64,000 nucleotides of DNA from JBPYFK01 sp051984675 (GTDB lineage Bacteria; Actinomycetota; Actinomycetes; Mycobacteriales; Pseudonocardiaceae), in assembly GCA_051984675.1 (NCBI GenBank), contig JBPYFK010000126.1, positions 20,753-84,752 of the forward strand, read 5' to 3'. The notes under the pieces are model-generated. The model was given only the letters and a program-made list of their open reading frames with translations. It had not been told where the DNA came from and did no database searches. The position numbers and the translations under genes were made by a program. Below are positions 61,925 through 64,000 of this stretch, one piece after another (positions within the stretch are counted from its first letter, which is position 1; every line of letters begins with the position of its first letter).

Positions 61925-62278
61925 CTACCGGCGGATCACCCTGCTGAGCAGCAGCACAACCTGTCGATCGCCAAAAGAGACGCCCGCCTGCTTCAACGCT
62001 TTTGACTGACCCGCCGCCGGACTCGTTTGCCTGAGCTGGACCCGCAGGTCCTGCTGGGCGTCGAACACAGCACCGCCGATGCGTTCGGCCCAGCGGCAGC
62101 CGTTGCCTTGGCCGGCTCCCAGGCTGTTGTCGAACTCGACCTTGCCTCGGCAGACGTCGGCCAGGCTGGCGCGTTGTCGGTCGCTGCACGGCACTCGGCG
62201 GGTCATCACGATCACCCCCAGGGCGGTTCCTGCTGCCTCCCCCTGGCGGGCGACCAGCAGGAGACCCAAAACCCACAC
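61925..62278 (-). CDS. Possible small hypothetical protein
   Basis: 117 residues with a hydrophobic N-terminus (VLGLLLVARQGEAAGTALGV) and a polar remainder with two Cys residues (RRVPCSD, ADVCRGK). GGAGGA is directly before GTG 62278 and 9 bases before a TTG at 62269, which may be the true start. No family seen. It lies 16 bases before the LuxR regulator gene and could be cotranscribed. Confidence 0.4.
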   Translation of the reverse strand: MWVLGLLLVARQGEAAGTALGVIVMTRRVPCSDRQRASLADVCRGKVEFDNSLGAGQGNGCRWAERIGGAVFDAQQDLRVQLRQTSPAAGQSKALKQAGVSFGDRQVVLLLSRVIRR

Positions 62279-62916
62279 TCCTCCGATGGCGGTGATGACG
62301 CACTGTGAATACTACGTAACCGATAAGTAGATCAAAGTCCCTTCAGCTCCGTCCGCCCCACCGCCCTCCACAACGACCGCTCCTATCACCGCTACAACAC
62401 CGCAGCTGCGGTCAACGGTCAGCCCCGAACCCTCACCACAAGGTCGGCTGGTTGCCGTGTGCGTGTCCCGCAGCAGTCGACGGTGGGCACCGGACATTCA
62501 CCTGCCTGGACTGCGTGGACGCTGGCCTCGAAAAGGAGGCGACGCTGCTGGCCGGTGACGGCCGACATGATCCGGCCGGCTCGGTTCAACATGGCCCGAA
62601 ATTCGCCTCGAATCGCGGACAGTCAGGCCCCGCTCGTACCGAAAACGCGCTCTGAGCTGCACTGATATGACTTCTGCCCGGGCCATCACACCAACCGTCC
62701 TGTTTCAGGCAGTCTCAGGCCAAATCAGCGCCTCAAGCCTGTGACCTGCACAAACAGGCCGGAGATCGGGCATTACGACCTATTTGCAGGCGACACGCGA
62801 CATACCCTCGGCCATGCTCTTACTGATCGCTCCCGGCGGATTCTCCAACGTCCATGCGTGGCTGCGTGTCGAGCCGCCGACTGACGGACCAGCGGTGCTG
62901 ACGCCTCGGTGAGTCG
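62279..62916. other. Gene-poor stretch
   Basis: No gene I can support. A minus-strand frame around 62500-62700 contains protein-like FRAMLNRAGRIMSAVTGQQR but lacks a start and known domain; it may be a relic. Confidence 0.4.
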
Positions 62917-63140
62917 CTACCGGTAGAGCAACTTCTCCAGAACTTCGGCGGACACCGCGCAGCGAAACCCGGTGTCGTCATCGCACATCGTCTCGGCTGC
63001 ATCGTTGAACGACGCCGGCGTAGCTCGATCGAACGGACTCGTCCAGGCTCCGCCCTTCAACTCATGCCGACCTGGCTTGCTCTCGGTCGAGCACCATTCC
63101 CAGACATTGCCGCACATGTCGTAGACGCTGACTCCGCTTT
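62917..63140 (-). pseudogene. Formylglycine-generating-enzyme (SUMF1) domain, C-terminal fragment
   Basis: About 75 codons ending at TAG 62917: VYDMCGNVWEWC, LKGGAWTSPFD, TMCDDDTGFRCAVS are the end of an FGE/SUMF1 domain. The N-terminal three quarters are missing; upstream of about 63145 the frame no longer matches. Such domains activate sulfatases or occur in non-heme iron proteins. Confidence 0.8.
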
Positions 63141-63144
63141 GATA

Positions 63145-63354
63145 GCAATCCTGACTCAGGCCAAGCTGGGTCGGTTGCTTGGTGACTTTGAGATCAAGTC
63201 GACCAACGTCCGGTTTTCCGATGGCACCCAAACCAAGGGCTACCGGCGTACCGACTTCGTCGACGCCTGGACCCGCTACTGCCCCGACCCGAAACCGGAG
63301 GGGGAAGCGTCCCAGCGAGCACCTTTGGGACGCTTCAAAGTGTCCCAGCGATGA
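63145..63354 (+). pseudogene. DUF3631-like replication protein, C-terminal fragment
   Basis: About 69 codons ending at TGA 63352: LGRLLGDFEIKSTNVRFSDG, then TKGYRRTDFVDAWTRYCPD resembles the C-terminal end of DUF3631/primase-helicase proteins of actinobacterial integrative elements. The body is missing and the fragment meets the SUMF1 fragment head to head at about 63140. Confidence 0.65.
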
Positions 63355-63405
63355 AAAGCGTCCCGGGCTGACCAGCAGTGGGACGCTTGGGACGCTTGGG
63401 ACGGA
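63305..63405. repeat. Cluster of seven 9-bp GGGACGCTT-type repeats
   Basis: Copies at 63305, 63326, 63338, 63356, 63380, 63389 and 63398. The 63305, 63338 and 63356 copies are inverted (AAGCGTCCC or AAGTGTCCC); the last three are head-to-tail. Iteron-like, just upstream of the excisionase gene. Confidence 0.8.
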
Positions 63406-63501
63406 TACCCCTCCCGACACCGACACGCGGGGCGCGGCATGACGCGCACGCTCGCCCCGCCGCCGTCAGTCGACGAATCGCCGGATGCCGGGAGCCCCGC
63501 C

Positions 63502-63744
63502 ATGACCACCGACCAAATCACCCCTGCCGACATACCGCGCCGGCTGCTGTATCCGATCCAGGAAGCACGGGTGCTACTCGGCGGCATGAGCCGCTCAACC
63601 ATCTACGAACTCATCCGATCGGGCCGACTGCGCTCGGTCCGGCAAGGCAGCTCGCGCCTCATTCCCGAATCAGCGCTGACCGATGACGTGGCACTGCTGG
63701 AGAACGAAGCACAGGAGGAAGCCAGCAATGGCAAAGCGGCGTAG
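63502..63744 (+). CDS. xis: Excisionase-type HTH protein
   Basis: 80 residues from ATG 63502 (GGGAG 7 bases upstream); an in-frame ATG at 63439 is also possible. MerR/Xis-like winged helix: RLLYPIQEARVLLGGMSRST, IYELIRSGRLRSVRQGSSRL, IP. The gene overlaps the integrase start by 17 bases, the usual xis-int order. It directs excision rather than insertion. The repeats at 63305-63405 are likely its promoter region. Confidence 0.85.
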   Translation: MTTDQITPADIPRRLLYPIQEARVLLGGMSRSTIYELIRSGRLRSVRQGSSRLIPESALTDDVALLENEAQEEASNGKAA

Positions 63745-64000
63745 TAGAGGCGATGGCGGCCTGCACTGGGACGAGGACCGTCAGCGCTGGATTGCCACCG
63801 CGAGCCTGGGATTCGACGGTCGTGGAAAGCGGATCACCAAGACTCGCAGTGGCAAGACCAAGACCGAAGCGAAGAACAAGCTCAAGGAGCTTCTGCGTGA
63901 TCACGAAAGCGGATTGCCCGTTACCGACGACAAGTACACCGTGGGAGATGCTGTCGAGAGTTGGATGGTCTACGGCCTCCGTGGTTGCAGCAAGGCCACT
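63728..64000 (+). CDS. int: Tyrosine recombinase (integrase), N-terminal part
   Basis: 91 codons visible; runs off the window. The N-terminus has an arm-binding-type domain GLHWDEDRQRWIATASLGFD and GRGKRITKTRSGKTKTEAKN, then the start of the SAM-like core-binding domain (YTVGDAVESWM). GAGGAAG is 6-7 bases before ATG 63728. By analogy with the relic at 49.2 kb, its end should be followed by an attachment site in tRNA-Ala(GGC). Confidence 0.9.
   Translation, partial: MAKRRSRGDGGLHWDEDRQRWIATASLGFDGRGKRITKTRSGKTKTEAKNKLKELLRDHESGLPVTDDKYTVGDAVESWMVYGLRGCSKAT

Larger units (their letters stand above)
49205..64000. mobile_element. Integrative island built by repeated insertion
   Basis: From 49.2 kb to the window edge: two truncated tyrosine recombinases, an IS3 fragment, three tRNA 3'-end fragments on the minus strand, direct repeats, a DUF3631-like relic, an excisionase and an incomplete integrase. 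Each left-hand unit shows gene end, hairpin, then tRNA fragment. Boundaries: left near 49205; right beyond the window. Confidence 0.7.

Noticed and set aside
63305..63405. CRISPR array
   Set aside because: Repeats are only 9 bases, in mixed orientation and unevenly spaced; no spacers and no cas genes.

Overview
This 64-kb window is high-G+C actinobacterial chromosome, most like a member of the Pseudonocardiaceae. The evidence is very G+C-rich codon use, frequent GTG starts, stop/start overlaps, a DUF397 / XRE-DUF5753 / DUF574-type methyltransferase group, LytR-CpsA-Psr and SHOCT proteins, FprB-type ferredoxin reductase and an IdeR/DtxR-like box. Assignments come from reading protein motifs by eye; no database search was run.

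1-49.2 kb is ordinary accessory and metabolic chromosome. Main blocks: MarR/MFS export pair and isochorismatase-like hydrolase (0-2.4 kb); a diguanylate cyclase and the DUF397/XRE/methyltransferase group (3.4-6.5 kb); an IclR-controlled MFS / CoA-transferase / HMG-CoA-lyase-like catabolic operon (7.3-11.6 kb); an AurF-like diiron oxygenase paired with FprB (13.4-15.8 kb); DUF2231 membrane genes, folE and a cysteine-rich HTH regulator (15.9-18.5 kb); ArsR plus luciferase-like monooxygenase (18.6-20 kb); a complete efeUOB iron-uptake operon behind an IdeR-like box (22.3-25.7 kb); an amidohydrolase preceded by an in-frame IS630-transposase/GntR-FCD fusion, followed by an MFS / FAD-oxidase / DapA-like / ALDH / Ldh_2 catabolic cluster (26.4-35.9 kb); a CurA-type reductase beside a TetR-type operator; a MoxR/VWA (CoxD/CoxE-like) pair; an FMO / BASS transporter / SDR operon; a secreted CocE/NonD hydrolase and a cysteine-desulfurase-like protein.

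49.2-64 kb reads as an integrative island that has grown by repeated insertion. It holds two broken tyrosine-recombinase ends, an IS3-family fragment, three minus-strand tRNA 3'-end fragments (two clearly Ala-GGC type), 32-bp direct repeats around a secreted phosphodiesterase gene, and at the right edge a DUF3631-like relic, iteron-like repeats, an excisionase and the start of an integrase that runs off the window. The arrangement predicts an intact tRNA-Ala(GGC) gene just beyond the right edge.

The most interesting cargo is a three-gene kaiB-kaiC-PAS histidine kinase operon (49.8-52.6 kb) with no kaiA and no adjacent response regulator. Other cargo is a pair of related tiny secreted proteins, a lipoprotein, a coiled-coil protein near a LexA-like box, and an 800-residue ATPase/LuxR regulator.
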